Shown: positions 1-11,950, numbered from the stretch's first letter. The stretch is DNA of 64,000 bases from Scytalidium lignicola (GCA_002812745.2 NCSJ02000172.1:1-64000); one strand, 5' to 3'. Notes: generated from the sequence alone by a model not told the origin. Numbers and translations are program-made.

Positions 1-2894
1 AATATTCTTCAGGTATATGTTTTATAGTATTGTCAACATGGACAGCTCTTAAAGATATAATTTCTTCTAAGAAAGTAATCATACTTGTTCTCTAATCAAC
101 TATTGAATTATGCTTCCTTATTCATTTGATCCTTAATATAACCTGATATATTCTTAACTTTATAATATTAAAAGATATCTTTTCTTAATAGCTTTTGTTA
201 TACCTTATATTTAAGTTTTAAGTTTGAATGTTAATATACTTTTGAACTTTAATATTATTCACTAATAATATCAGATAGTTATTGTCTTTAACTCTTATAC
301 TAAGTCTAAGTCATTTTACAACTTGTTTATTGATGAAGTTTCTTTTAACTCCTGAATTGATTAAGGCCTTTACTAGTTTTTTACATAATGTTATGTTGAT
401 ATATAATGAACTTTTACTGTTTATAGAGTAAAGATTGATGTTTCTAGCATTGTCAATTGACATATCATCATTGATCTTCAGGTTTTTAGTATTTTCTTCT
501 AATTTCTTAAAGAGTATTATTTGTTTTTTAACAAGATTTCTTAGTCTTAGTCCATCTAAACTTCTATCATTCATAAAGGTATATACATCTTGTATCCATT
601 TTGCTATTTCATTCTTTAAGTACTCCTTTATCTTAGTAATAAAGATGTTATTTTCTATGAGAATTCTTTCTGCAGAATTCAAAGAGTATATTATTACTTC
701 TTAGTTGAATTGTTAGTCAATCCTTTGTATTAACTCATCTTTTCCTAATAACATAATAAGTACTTCTAAAGGTAGTGAATCTTCTTCTAGTTCATTAACT
801 GTAAGTAATACTTTTACATCTTAGTTAGCTGGTTTGACTACAACCTTAACTAGTTCCCTTTATATTTGTTGGATATAATATTCTTTAGTTTTAAGTAGTT
901 ATTCAACTGATTTCCTTAAGCCTTAGATTTCTCTATTCTGTGTTTCTACTTTTAATTAGTCTTGTTAGTAGGTTATTATTAGAAGTCCTTCATGTTGTAT
1001 ATTATATCTTCTTTATATAATATAACTTAGTCCTTCTTCAATTACTATCCAAGTGTCCTTGAGCATTTAATCAAAATCATCTTGGATTTAAGTTCTTTCT
1101 ACAGATAAGAGGAATTTGTATAATCCTTTCTTTATAACAATACTTTGTAAGTTAGTCTTATAAACTAAAGTAAGATCCTCAAGATTAAGTTCTTATTCTT
1201 CAACTGTTACTTCTTCTTATTATATAGTTTTATAAAGTTAACTCTTGTCCAGGATTTCCTATCCTCTTAGTCCTCTTATACTAATTGTAAAATAATATTT
1301 CAAGATTAATAATTCTTCAGAAACAAGATATTACTCTGTTGGTATAGCCTTAAACTCTGTTAGCATAATCATCTAGATTCTACTGACTCTTAGTATAGAT
1401 CTTTATTTATTTAGGCTAACAACCTTCTTTTGATTCTGAGGGTATTATATATACTAAGTCCTTCTTATTAATACAGAACTTGTTTCTAAGATTCTTGTTA
1501 TTACTATCTTATTTACATTAGTTTCAATAATAACTTCTGGTATAATTATCAAGTCCTAACAATCCTCTTCTTCTTCTGAGGAATTCCTTTTATTATTTAA
1601 ACTTTCCTCTTTTGATAATTCTGATAAGATATCCATAATTCTTAGGATTCTTATAACTCTAACTTTAACTGATATACTTATCTTATTGTCCTTCTTATGA
1701 GTATTTGTTATATGTCTAGATATTTTGTACTTGAAATATAATTTGTTTTTTCTTCTCTTATCAAGTTCTTCAAAGGAGATTTTAAAGGAATTCCCTTTCT
1801 TACTTCTTCCTTCAAAGTACTTCTTTTCCTTTCCTTTAAAGGTCTTTCCTTTCTTCATGGCATTTAACTTTATAAAGTCTTTATAATTCTTCTTTCTGTT
1901 AGTCTTCCTTCTGTTAAAGTAAGACCTTCTTTTCTTGTCCAAGATTATCTTATATTATTCATTTCTAATCTTGATAAATAAGTCAATAAGGGTGTTAAAT
2001 GTAATAATTATAAGTTGTCAATACAGTTCTTCTTTGATAAAGTCCTTCAATCTGGTTTTATACTAGTGTATATATACTTCTTTCCTTTAGTTGACTAATA
2101 TTGTATATTAATAATAAAGTATTATATATTCATTAAGACTTTTGGTTTGCTTAAGGTAAGCTAATTATCTTTTAGTATTCCTTTTCTTGTCAACATCTTT
2201 ATACAAGCATTTGAGTTCTCCTATGTAGTTTTCCTAACTCTTAAGGATGTTTCTTACTCCTTGGTTTGTTATTCCTCTGTTTGTAGTAAACTATTTGTCT
2301 TTAAAGGGTTAAAACCAAGTTTCAGCTACTTCTCTTAAGTATGTAGATGCTTATAGGACCTTATGTATGTCTTCAAGTAACAAATGATCATTTAATACCA
2401 AATAAGTTCTTGTTTACATAAGATATACTTTAAGCTTTTTTTTTGTCTTTATAGAACAGGTTTAGCCTAGTGATTTTAACTTCTTTAAGTATTGTTATTA
2501 AAGCTTGTTTGACATTGTCTTCTAGTTCAAAGTCTAGATTAGGGTCTGGACTTGGAGCTTTTGATACTGGCTTTAGGTCAGGTTTAGGTAATGGAGGTGT
2601 TAGTTTCTTTCTTGTAGCTCTTGACGATTCTTCAACAGTTAATCCTTTTGTTAACTTAGTAAGTTGTTTTAGTAGTATAATAACTTCTTTTAACATTCCT
2701 TCTTAGGTATTAACTTCTTTAATAGTCTGGTTCTTACCTTGGTCTTCTTCAGAACTATCTTCTGAACTTTCCTCAGATATTTCCTTAGATCCCTCTTCAG
2801 ATTCTTCTTCAAAGCCTTCTTCAAAACCTTCTTTAGGTTGTTGTTTATTATTGTTATCCACTGGTATGTCTGTTCTCAAATCCTGATTTATCAA
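1..2894 (-). mobile_element. Ty3/gypsy LTR retrotransposon relic (gag region, RIP-like decay)
   Basis: This AT-rich tract reads on the minus strand as a broken gag region and runs off the left edge. At 2430-2894 there is an acidic Glu/Ser-rich segment, then a Pro/Lys segment, interrupted by stops. Near 2300 a piece reading LREVAETWF resembles the gag core of fungal gypsy elements. At 1556-1942 a 128-codon open stretch is Lys/Arg-rich (KGKEKKYFEGRSKKGN) and ends in LYFKYKISRH. There Tyr stands where a gag zinc knuckle has Cys (C-x2-C-x4-H), as expected from G-to-A changes of TGY codons. Many TAA/TAG stops and the low GC point to repeat-induced point mutation. The open stretches are remnants, not functional genes. 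Reverse transcriptase could not be recognised in 1-1500. Confidence 0.7.
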
Positions 2895-2912
2895 GATAGG
2901 TAATGTTCAAAA

Positions 2913-3187
2913 TGTTACAAAACTACGTTATCCAGATTACTGGATAGCTAAGAGTAAGGTAGATGTTCAAGGACAACGGAAACGTATAACACACAAGCAG
3001 GTTACCAGGTCGAAGATAAGATACAGTAATATATTTAAGTTGAACACAAGGAGTCTACTCTTATGTTCTTATAGTATGCTTATATAGATAATGAAATACA
3101 GTTGGATCGTTGGATTACCTTGATCCCCCGATCCAGGTCCCTGGATCATTGGATCACTCTGATCCAGTGATCCCAGTCACATGACCT
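2913..3187 (-). repeat. Probable 5' LTR of the gypsy relic
   Basis: This segment of higher GC lies immediately upstream, on the minus strand, of the gag relic. Read on that strand it begins near GTCATGTGACTGGG, carries a run of GGATC-type repeats (3110-3175), has a TATA-like box TATATAAGC (3078-3086), and ends in TGTAACA, a plausible LTR terminus. The order promoter, transcript start and gag fits an LTR. The partner LTR would lie outside the window, so the exact ends are uncertain. Confidence 0.55.
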
Positions 3188-3189
3188 TT

Positions 3190-4129
3190 TAATTGTTAGG
3201 TTCTCTATGCACACCTGCCGTGTACCAAGCCTCAGGCCTACACCAATTAGCTTGTTCGGTCAAACCCATAATATAGAGACTCTTCCAAGAAAAGATCTGG
3301 CTATGTCAATCTCGTTATATACATTGTATATAACTGATATTCTCATTATCAACCTGTCACTTGTGACAAGAATGTTTAGACGATGTGACTCTGCTTTAGA
3401 TACGCTGAATGTAGAATAAAGCATGATATAATCGTTTTTCATGTCTTGTAACATATCAATTACAGATCAAGACCAGTCTGGGACCTAGGACAATAAGTTA
3501 GGCTGAAGCTTAAAGGTTTAGCAGAATGAGAGGAGCAATATATGACCTTGCTGAAGTAAAGCTACTATTGTCGATGTGTAGACTTTAGCACAAGACTTGG
3601 TATAGTCTGGAAAGATACCTCTTTGTTTCAAATCCTCTTTATCAGATGCCAGGCTCAAGAGAGCAAATATCTTGTCTTGTGGATTTGTTGACTTTAAGTG
3701 GTGAGGTCTATGGCGACGAAGATTAATACTCTTAACACAAGTAGTATGAAGAAGAGTTGTTAGTGAGAACTAGCTGTATCTATATATATTCCATGACAAG
3801 AGCATAACAGTTAGTTTGTAATGGAATAGTTTGGTAGAAGCTTCTAAATGATACTTTATTAATGATTATTTATTTGTAAAAAANCTTCTGTCCGAAGATT
3901 AACCAAAAAGCTTAATATGTATTGATAATTACATTATATTGATGTCAAGAAATCCTTTTAATTTTGCAAATGAACTTTACATTCTCTGGAAGGGTGATTT
4001 CCTGCAAAACCCATATCCATCCTCATTATAGTCAAGTAAAAAGATGTTTTATTCTAGTAATTAGTAATAGATTGTCTTGTTAATGTTATCTACTTATAGA
4101 GTAAAAGAGATTGTCTAATTCTTGCCGAC
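3190..4129. other. AT-rich intergenic stretch, no gene seen
   Basis: Mostly AT-rich with scattered short frames (for example 3207-3454) that resemble no family. One N in an A-run at 3884. The left part may be retrotransposon flank and the right part the decayed 3' end of the HET pseudogene. Confidence 0.4.
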
Positions 4130-4739
4130 GAATAATCTGTATGTTGTCATTTATTGTACTTATAATAATACTTGATTGGTTTTAGTTATAAACAGTGAGT
4201 GTTTGAGATGTCAAACTTCGCTAAATCTCTAGATGTAGACTTTTCTTGTTATCAATACTGTAAGCTTTTGCTTTCTTGCTAAAAGAGTTTAAATAATCTA
4301 TAACAGAGTTGCTATCAGTATCTGCTAGCCTAAGTTAAGTAAACACTTGTTTAGCTTGTAGATAAATATCCTTCATGAGCTTGACTTACCAGCCTTTTTC
4401 TTCATTGTTGATTTGGTCAATGTACAGAAAGTTGATCCAGATAACGACATACTAATTAACAAGCCTGAGCACCATTATAGCATTATACAAGTTTTTTGTC
4501 ATGTGAACTAGCAAATTTTTGACGAGTATTATACGCTTATTCTCCGGACTTCCCCAGACGTAGGACAAAGCTACAAATTGCAGCTTTTTAGGAAGGCAAG
4601 CATGAAAAATATGATAAGCAGGTATTAGTCTGCGCTTTTCATCATGGGCTTGTAACAGGATTTTCAGAAGTCTGATTTCGTTATTAGAACAATCTAATAG
4701 AAGATATTGAATTATCATAGTCTGGAAATATAAAAACAA
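4130..4739 (-). pseudogene. HET-domain pseudogene fragment
   Basis: The minus strand encodes a recognisable HET (heterokaryon incompatibility) N-terminus including QFVALSYVWGSPENKR, followed by LVHMTKNLYNAIMVLR. The frame then meets TAG at about 4452 but homology continues in the same frame: VVIWINFLYIDQINNEEKGW, stop, VKLMKDIYLQAKQVFT, stop, LRLADTDSNSVIDYLNSF. The stops fall where HET proteins have Gln or Trp, and Tyr replaces the Cys of the usual L-C-I-D/N-Q motif. These are all C-to-T or G-to-A changes, as RIP would make. The family acts in fungal allorecognition and programmed cell death. This copy cannot make an intact domain. Its 3' limit is unclear. Confidence 0.75.
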
Positions 4740-5960
4740 GAGACACAGACGAAAAGAAAAATGAAGGCCAATATTAAAAGTGTGTAATAATGTCCTCAGC
4801 CTTAATAGGACATAACAACTAGTACTTCACATAAGCTCAAAGTAAACATAAAGAGAACAGCAAAAGAGTTATCTTTCCAATACAATAACTTGCAAAATCG
4901 GCTTTTTACTATAAACTTAATATCTTCGTACTTTTTAGAGAAGAAGAGGCTTTGAAAAGCTTACCAGAAACTCCAACCAAAACCCGGGTCTAAGTTAGTC
5001 CGAACTGCTCTTATGTGCTTTGTTAAGAGTTTCTGAACACTCGTACATCTTACACTTGTACGTGACTATTCTACTAATCATGGATGGTTAGGTCTAAATA
5101 TAGTCTTGTTTGCACTGACTGGACTAGCGTTTCACTATTGCTAGAATTACAATTCTAGCTAATCGAATGATTGATCTCAGGTAAATGTATACGGTAAATT
5201 GGGGGGGAAATCAAGTAGAATTGAATCAACTGTACAGAACAAAAATACAGCAAAGGGTAGCTATCTATATAGTCCTTATGAAACTTAACTGAATCAATAG
5301 CTTATTTCCAATACGTTTTCAGTGCATTTAGTGAGACGTGTGCTTTGCTTCTGGAAGTTCGAAGGCTTCGTGTGAGCCGCAGGCTAGCACTCTCGTGATT
5401 TTAGTTTAGTCTTATAACTTTTGTCATACTAGCACTATTATAGTTAGTTGATCTTTAGCCATCAGATAAGCGAATTATTCCTTGTAATAAGAATGTCACC
5501 TGAAAATTTTGTCATTGCCTAAGTTATACGGCTGCAATGGCTGACAAAGCTTGACGTTGCCGGCATCGGTACTGACGGGTGACAAATATCATGTGTTAGC
5601 TAGATTGTGCTGACAAGTTACTATATCCATCAGTCCTGAAATACATTCCATCACTTTGCAACCAGATTTCGAGTTACCAGCAGTCTGGTCTGTCTACTTA
5701 TCATCCTAGTGTGGATACGGCCACGTATAACTTATTCAACATAAGACGGAAAATTCGTAAATGTGACCCATAAACGAGGAAAATCCATCAAGTATTTCTC
5801 TTCTATAAATTGCCTGTAAAGTACAAAGTAGGGTAGACAATTCAATTCAATTATTGCATTCCCGCACATGTGGTATATCAAATGTTCCGACACCGCGATT
5901 CCCATCGTAATTTACTTATGCTTGCGTATTCCGCCTTTGATTTTGCTCTTGCCTTCGACG
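4740..5960. other. Intergenic stretch without a recognised gene
   Basis: No convincing coding frame. Positions 5912-5960 are still related to StuA on the minus strand, beyond the stop of the HET-APSES gene (see that entry and the findings). The rest is AT-rich with no repeat or RNA gene that I could recognise. Confidence 0.5.
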
Positions 5961-7319
5961 TTACGTAGTAGCCATCTCCGCATTCGTACGCGTCTGGTTG
6001 GTGGGATGGTATAAAAGAGCCCCAATATTATGAACAAATAAAGGATATAATGACTCAGTAATCTTTTCCTTGTTGGCGAAGTCAAGAGCACGCTCAAATG
6101 GAATCCTGAACAATAGTCAGTAGTGCTATAATATTCTCCTACTTTTATAACCCACCAAACTCCCTTTAAGTGCATTGGTCCAATCTTGACAATATGTCTC
6201 ATTTTCTCGCTCTTGAGAACACTGTCTCTCAGTCCAGCAACTTTCAAAAGGGTTGTACCATTTATCATATGATTGTCTACCCGTTTTCATTAGTACGTTT
6301 AGAGGTCTTTAAATAAAATCCATACCTTCACGTCTGGCAACAACAACTCCTTTGGCTTCAACCTGAAAACATAGGGTTTTTTCATCTCCCCACAAGGTCG
6401 CAGTGATTCTTGGTTTCATGCCTGGTGGAGCGATTTGACCAGTCGTATCAAAGCTTTGCTGGGGTCTATATTTTTGTTCCTGAATACGCATCTTGTCATC
6501 ACGAGGATCAGTGATGCGTAAGGGTCGGATATATTCTTGGTCTTTTTTGATCTCCTCCCGGAGTCGCTTGAACGCCTTCTTTCTTCCTTCGCCATAGATT
6601 AACGGTATAAAGACGTCAAAAATGCCCAACATGGAATATGCTTTATCCTCTTCAAGTTTAGTCTGGCGGCGTTCTATCCATGAGAATCGCTCATCGACAC
6701 TAAACTGAGATAAAACTACTCCCTGAAGTGCTAAATTAGCAATGCCGGTTATCTCGTGAATAAGTTGCCTTAAAGATTTTTTGTCACCAAGTCGCTGGTG
6801 TTCTCGGGAGAAGAATTCGACCGAACTTGGGGCAAGAAGCTCTTGGAGCGTCCAACCGCGTTTAAACCATCTGCTTTTCCGAAAATCTAATTCCCAAGGC
6901 TGCAGACTAAGCTCCTCGTTGGTATCGAAGGTAAGGCTTGAGACATCCGATAGATAGACGTAACATCGAGTAGCGTAACGGTACCAGCGAAACATTGAAT
7001 TGATAGCTTGTGAGAGTTCGGTATAGTTTGCCTTGTTAATGCAACAAGTGTCAATCCAAAAGTATTGCAAGTCATCTTGTCTAGCTTGTTCTCCACAGAA
7101 TCGGATTTTCTCATAACCAAGCTTATCCTTACCAGTTCCACTTGTCAAGTCTTCGAAGGTGACTTCCTCGGCATCCACCCCCCATGTATGCGAAAGTATC
7201 GCATATGGAGGGATTATATCGTCGCCAACCAAATCCTTAGTGAGACTGAATTCGCCAGTGTTGCTGCGTTGCAAAAGACGCATTGTTTCGGGCGGGAATG
7301 GTGTTTGGCTGGACCCCAC
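5961..7319 (-). CDS. HET domain-APSES (StuA-type) fusion protein
   Basis: Three exons: 7319-6326, 6276-6156, 6105-5961 (introns of 49 and 50 nt with ACTAATG and CTGAC branch sites), total 1260 nt, 419 aa. Residues about 39-185 form a complete HET domain: YAILSHTWG, then [11 protein letters not shown], then [15 protein letters not shown], and [20 protein letters not shown] just beyond. From residue 287 the protein becomes StuA-like: [20 protein letters not shown], then [24 protein letters not shown] across intron 1, [26 protein letters not shown] across intron 2, and [25 protein letters not shown] domains (StuA, Phd1, Sok2) bind DNA and direct development. HET domains trigger incompatibility death. 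Compared with StuA, about four residues (T-R-G-R) are missing near residue 347, and the protein stops right after the domain. MRLLQRSN at residue 13 (7283) is the usual HET start and could be the true one. No such fusion is known to me. Expression is untested. Confidence 0.88.
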
Positions 7320-8235
7320 GCGGCAGGTTAGGTAGAGAGATAGGAGCGTCCCAATCTGGTCTTCGACTGAGAACTAGCTTGCTGTTGAGTTGTCTGTTTA
7401 GTTGGGAGTGGAGGTTGGATTGAGGCTTGCGCTCATATCGACTCAGCTGAGCGGCAGCCTCGCGACAATAGTAGCATCGATAGGGAGGGTTGGGCATCGC
7501 TGCGAACGCAACTGGTCGCTTGCAATTCGCTGCAGGAAATCATGGTTGGCTGTTTAGACCATTCGATGTTCATGCGCGACTGAGCTACAGTATGATTTGA
7601 TTTTGTGACCGCATGCTTCAGTGGGAAAGTAAAAAAGGATCACACAATTTCAAGAAAGCAGAATAGTCAACATGAATCGAGGAATCCAAAAATGGGAACA
7701 AGTCAAGAAAACAGATTGTGCGATCGGTGCCTTTTGGAGACTTATCCTTAGGCAGAAATTCGGTCAGTCGTCCGCAATTAGCAAGATGGTACCGATATCG
7801 GCTAATGTCATGCGTTTGTCAGCATTTTCAGCCGTATAACTCAGGCAAAAGTGAGCTTTTCATGTGACATGCTTGTTTTGGTAATAATTCGCTTATCTGG
7901 TGGTTGATATCTAGCTAACCATAATGGTATTAGGGTGCTAAAAATTATGAGATTAAACTAAAATTATTGAGTTTTTTTTTAGGGAAGCCGATTTAGCGGC
8001 TCACTGTACTTTTGTCAACACTATAATTATTAGCGCCGCCAGTCCCCAGATATGTAAATTCTTAAAAGAAAACCTCTCACAATTATTCAATGCTGCCTAC
8101 TATAAGAGGCTACGGTATGTGCACGAGCTTGGATATGCAAGTGAATTAACCTCCATGGATAAACCCCCTTTAAACGCCTAAGGAAATGATATTACAGAAC
8201 AAACTTTGAAGGAAAACTTATATCTATGTCCGTGA
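7320..8235. other. Intergenic: promoter side of HET-APSES, 3' side of Kex2
   Basis: The minus-strand frame at 7237-7497 overlaps the start of the HET gene and has no recognisable features. The rest holds AT-rich sequence and a T-run near 7972. No other gene or repeat seen. Confidence 0.45.
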
Positions 8236-10842
8236 TCACTTTTTCAACGGCCCCTTCTCATCCATTTCATCATCCTCATCATCATCATCGTCGTCTCCAA
8301 TAACATGCTGCTCATCTTCACTCCCTCTGCGGCCTTCATACCTCTTCTCCCCGCGACCTTGAGCACCATGTTCTGCCTCATCGTCATCATCTCCATCACT
8401 GAACTCGTCCTCATCTTCGCTTCCCGCAGCAAAGGCATCGTACAACTCTCCGGCCCGACGCTTGGTCTTCTGGCCTCTCGTCCTTCTAGTACCGCCATTC
8501 AAACCCTCTGCCTCATCTTCTTGAATTAAATCGAATTCCCATTCGTCTCTTGGATTATTCCTTAGCCGCTTGCGTCGTGCAAGGTAGAGGTAGATGCCTA
8601 GTCCGATACAGAAGACGAGGATCAGAGCTGCGGAGCCATAGATCCAGATCTGAGTCTTGGAACTGACACCAAAAGTGGGGAAGAAAGAGGGTAGCCAGCT
8701 TGAGTTGGTTGTCTCTTTTTCCGAACCAGGTGCAGTGGGAGTTGGTTGCGGAGCTTCTTGTCCTGTTGGTTTAGAGTTCACAGGACGGGTAGGGTGATCT
8801 GTAGGGTGTGTTGGTAGATCCGATTTGGTTGGTTCTGGGGCTACAGTTGCCGTAATTCCGGGGATTGTGGTTGTAGAGATGAGATCGGCATGGTTGTCGT
8901 CATCTTCTTCATTGGGCATAGGGAGGAGTGTCGCTTTATCGGCATTGATAGCTTCACCCCAAAGTTTGAGGTGCCAGTCAATGAATGTGCCATTAAAGTC
9001 GTTGACAACCGTGTCTTTGACATAAACCGTCCATGTTCCAACACCACTTTCACCCCTAGCGAAGGTTAGAATTGATATATAAGAGGCAAGGTACGAAGAT
9101 ACCTACCAGTGAACAACAGACATGAACGTCCAATCATTATACCCTTCAGTGCTCATATCCAACCGACGTGTAGCAGAAAGATGACTCGTTACTTTATTCG
9201 GGCTAACAAGGTCAACACTCAAATCACCTCTCCTGCCATGAGCCACATTCATCGTAACTGTGACATGTTCTACACGTGCGAGATTGGCAGCTTTCAAGTC
9301 TTCCTCATATATGAGGAATGACACGGCTAATCCTTGGTCACCTTGTGGAATCTCTTGGTTCACGTGGATCCAAGGAGAAAAGAACCAAGTTTGAGGTTTG
9401 ACCTTCTCGAATGTTTTGGCTGCTTCAACAATAGCCCACGAGTCTAACTTTCCATACCCAAAGGTGTGGCTGAATTTCTTCCCAATAGCTGTCGTTGCCC
9501 ATTCTCCAGTTTCCAGGTTAACGGGAACGGCAGTATCTATGGTTAAGTATTGCATGTCTCGCCACGTCAAGTCGGGACGGATCTGCAAGACTAGAGCGAA
9601 GATACCAGCTGCAAGAGGAGCAGCAGCAGATGTACCTCCATGACCTGCATAACATTGGTTTATACCAACATCCGTAGTATGAATAGCATCGCCGCTTCCA
9701 CTGCTGTAGGTCACCACCAGCTGTGCTGAGCATTTCTCGGAGTAATAGGGATGAGCTCCCTTTCGGTCGATTGCGCCAACAGTAATGCTGTAGATACTGT
9801 TGGTATATCCGTCAAAATTACAGTTATCCCCTGCCGCAGCGCCGTTTCCAGATGCGAACACATAAATGGAGCCTAAGCCTCCACGTCCCTTTTGGACAGC
9901 ATTTAGCATTGCCCTCTTGATAATAGTCCCGGGTGCATCCATGGCAACTCCATCATCGGGCGGGCCCCATGAACATGAGTATATCTGGTTTTTCTGATAT
10001 GCATAATTCAAAGCGATGGCCTCATCAGCGTCCGTGATCAGCTTCGAAAGGATCCGGAGTCCGGAAATCCTCGAGTTGTATGCCACACCCACGCCACACA
10101 CGTTGTTCTTGACAGCAGCAATCTCACCGGCACATCGTGTGCCATGTCGATCATCAGCCAGCCTTGGCTTTGGTTCGAAGGTATTGTCATTGAAATCGTA
10201 TGATCCCTCAGCAAAATAGTTGTCCTTCAAATCGTCGCTGTACATATCCAAGCCATCATCTACCATGGCAACAGTGGAGTTCTGACCCGTAATGCCTTCC
10301 AGCCATACACCGGTGACGTTGACATCGTGCCCAAGCTGCACAGTGTTGAGCAAATGCCACTGTTCCGTGAATATAGGGTCGCTGATTTGTAACGCCGTTG
10401 CGATGGCCTTCTGCTTAGACACTGTAGCGGGATCAGGAGGATCGTCCTGTCTCTCAACTATAGCAGCTACATATCCTTCTGGAGGTGGAGGTATGAGCCC
10501 TCTCTTCTCTAACCGCGGCTTTAACTTTTGTTTCTGCGCGAATTTCACTCCATCCAGGATATCAGAGTCCCCTAGGGAACGCTTCCGCGTCCTCCTCTCC
10601 TTCAAAGCAGTTCGCACGATATCGTGGTCGTGCTTGCCACACGAAAAGATATGGTGGCCGTCCAACTCGCCCAGCTGGCCCTCATGTGTTAATCCCAGCG
10701 ACACAGCGACTTGTGCCGGGTTGGTAGTTGAGTCAAGCTCCAAGACATAGTAATCTTGAGTGCTGTAGTCGCGCGCTCGAAGCTCAGCGGCAGCAACAAG
10801 CCAGCCCAGCCCCATGAGGCCGAGGACGGCGTGCACCTTCAT
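8236..10842 (-). CDS. kex2: Kexin (Kex2-type) dibasic processing endoprotease
   Basis: Two exons, 10842-9107 and 9055-8236, separated by a 51-nt intron in the P domain (HW|GE). Product 851 aa. The start at 10842 is chosen because it opens a signal peptide (MKVHAVLGLMGLGWLVAAA). An upstream in-frame ATG at 11028 would bury it. A prodomain ends at a dibasic site (LEKR, residue 114). The subtilisin-type catalytic residues are Asp195 (VDDGLD), His233 (DRHGTRCAGE) and Ser405 (GGTSAAAPLAAG), and SWGPPDDG supplies the oxyanion Asp typical of kexins. A P domain follows, then a Thr/Pro-rich stalk, one transmembrane helix (IWIYGSAALILVFCIGLGIY) and an acidic cytosolic tail. Kex2 works in the late Golgi, cutting after Lys-Arg in secreted proproteins. 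All key residues are present. Confidence 0.95.
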
Positions 10843-11950
10843 ATTTCCGGATGGATGTGATGGTTCCTGCGGAACCTCGAGGTTGATGAAGATTTTGCGA
10901 GGCCTAAAGGACACGCATTGATGATAGTCGATATGTCGAAGGAGGAAGGAGGATAAGTTGCCAGCACGTGGATTTAACCAGTCGGAAGAAGGGTTACGAG
11001 TGCTCGATTGCCGACCGTACAGTGCCACAGTACTTCCCCAGTTGCAGTGACCGGGGGCCCGTAGAAGATGGTTAGTTTGGCAAGTGTTTGGCTAGAGCCA
11101 GGCGTGCGAAAATAGAATGGTGCAACGGGTCGATTGCAAGAGCTTTCTTCAACGAGATGCTTTCGATGCTGATCTGGCCTTGGAGTGTTTCAAGCAAGCC
11201 TCGTTCTATTCTGGGAAGTAACAGATTGCCACCCCTCCGCCACTCACACCACACACCACACAAAAGTGTCAAACCCGTTTCGGACTCAGGTCTGTCGGTC
11301 CACCAGCCACATCCACAGCAAAAAGGAAAAAAAGCTTCCGCCACTCCTCGTCCAACCAACCAGTGCCAACTCACCAGCCACACTCACACACCACTAATCA
11401 ACTCCGCTGCGCAGTCCTCTTCGGAAGGGAGGAAGCAGCCGCTGGGGCTGAACGTCACCGCCTCCTCCACCTTGGATTGGGTCGATTATTCTTCTCTTGG
11501 GGTCGTGCTGTGCTGTGCTGGAAAGCCTCCCCAACCTCCAACCTCCTCGATTTCCCTTGGGAATCTCTTCAAATTTTCTCCTGCAACTTTTGCAGCTGTC
11601 CTGCAGATGTCAGATGTGTCATTCATCAACACAGCGAGTAGTCAGGACCCTGTTGCTCCCACCCATTTTCTCTAGTTGTTTTGCGTTTTCTTGAGCTGCA
11701 AGCTCTTAACCTTCCGTTTAGTCGCGCGGCTTTACATTCGGTGACGACGCAACCATAAACGGTCTTCATGATTCAGTCTTATTTGTAAAATCACTAAATG
11801 TTGTTTTTGAATTGGTTTAATTGAGTCTTTGCCGTTTTCTGCGATCAAATCAGAGCACCGATATCTTACTTCACTTTTGCGCTGCCCTCACCGCATGCGA
11901 CAATACCTCTCACGACAAATTCTCCCACTTCTCCTCGTCAGTTATCAGCA
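10843..11950. promoter_or_regulatory. Divergent promoter region between kex2 and the PhoD-like gene
   Basis: A 1.1 kb head-to-head interval. It is pyrimidine- and CA-rich around 11220-11600 (CCAC/ACAC-rich, then CT-rich leader tracts), typical of fungal promoters and 5' leaders. Open frames across 11072-11694 on both strands are low-complexity by-products of this composition. No specific factor site is claimed. Confidence 0.5.

Noticed and set aside
435..704. 89-codon plus-strand frame in the AT-rich left end
   Set aside because: It is antisense to the retrotransposon relic with Phe/Leu/Ser-biased composition, an artefact of AT-rich DNA.
5912..6268. 118-codon minus frame read as a separate gene
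   Set aside because: It is exon 2 of HET-APSES read through intron 2 into the wrong frame. Splicing gives the StuA continuation.
10292..10750. 152-codon plus frame
   Set aside because: It lies antisense within the Kex2 catalytic exon and shows no domain.
11072..11694. Several overlapping frames on both strands
   Set aside because: Low-complexity CA/CT-rich promoter or leader sequence of the divergent gene pair.
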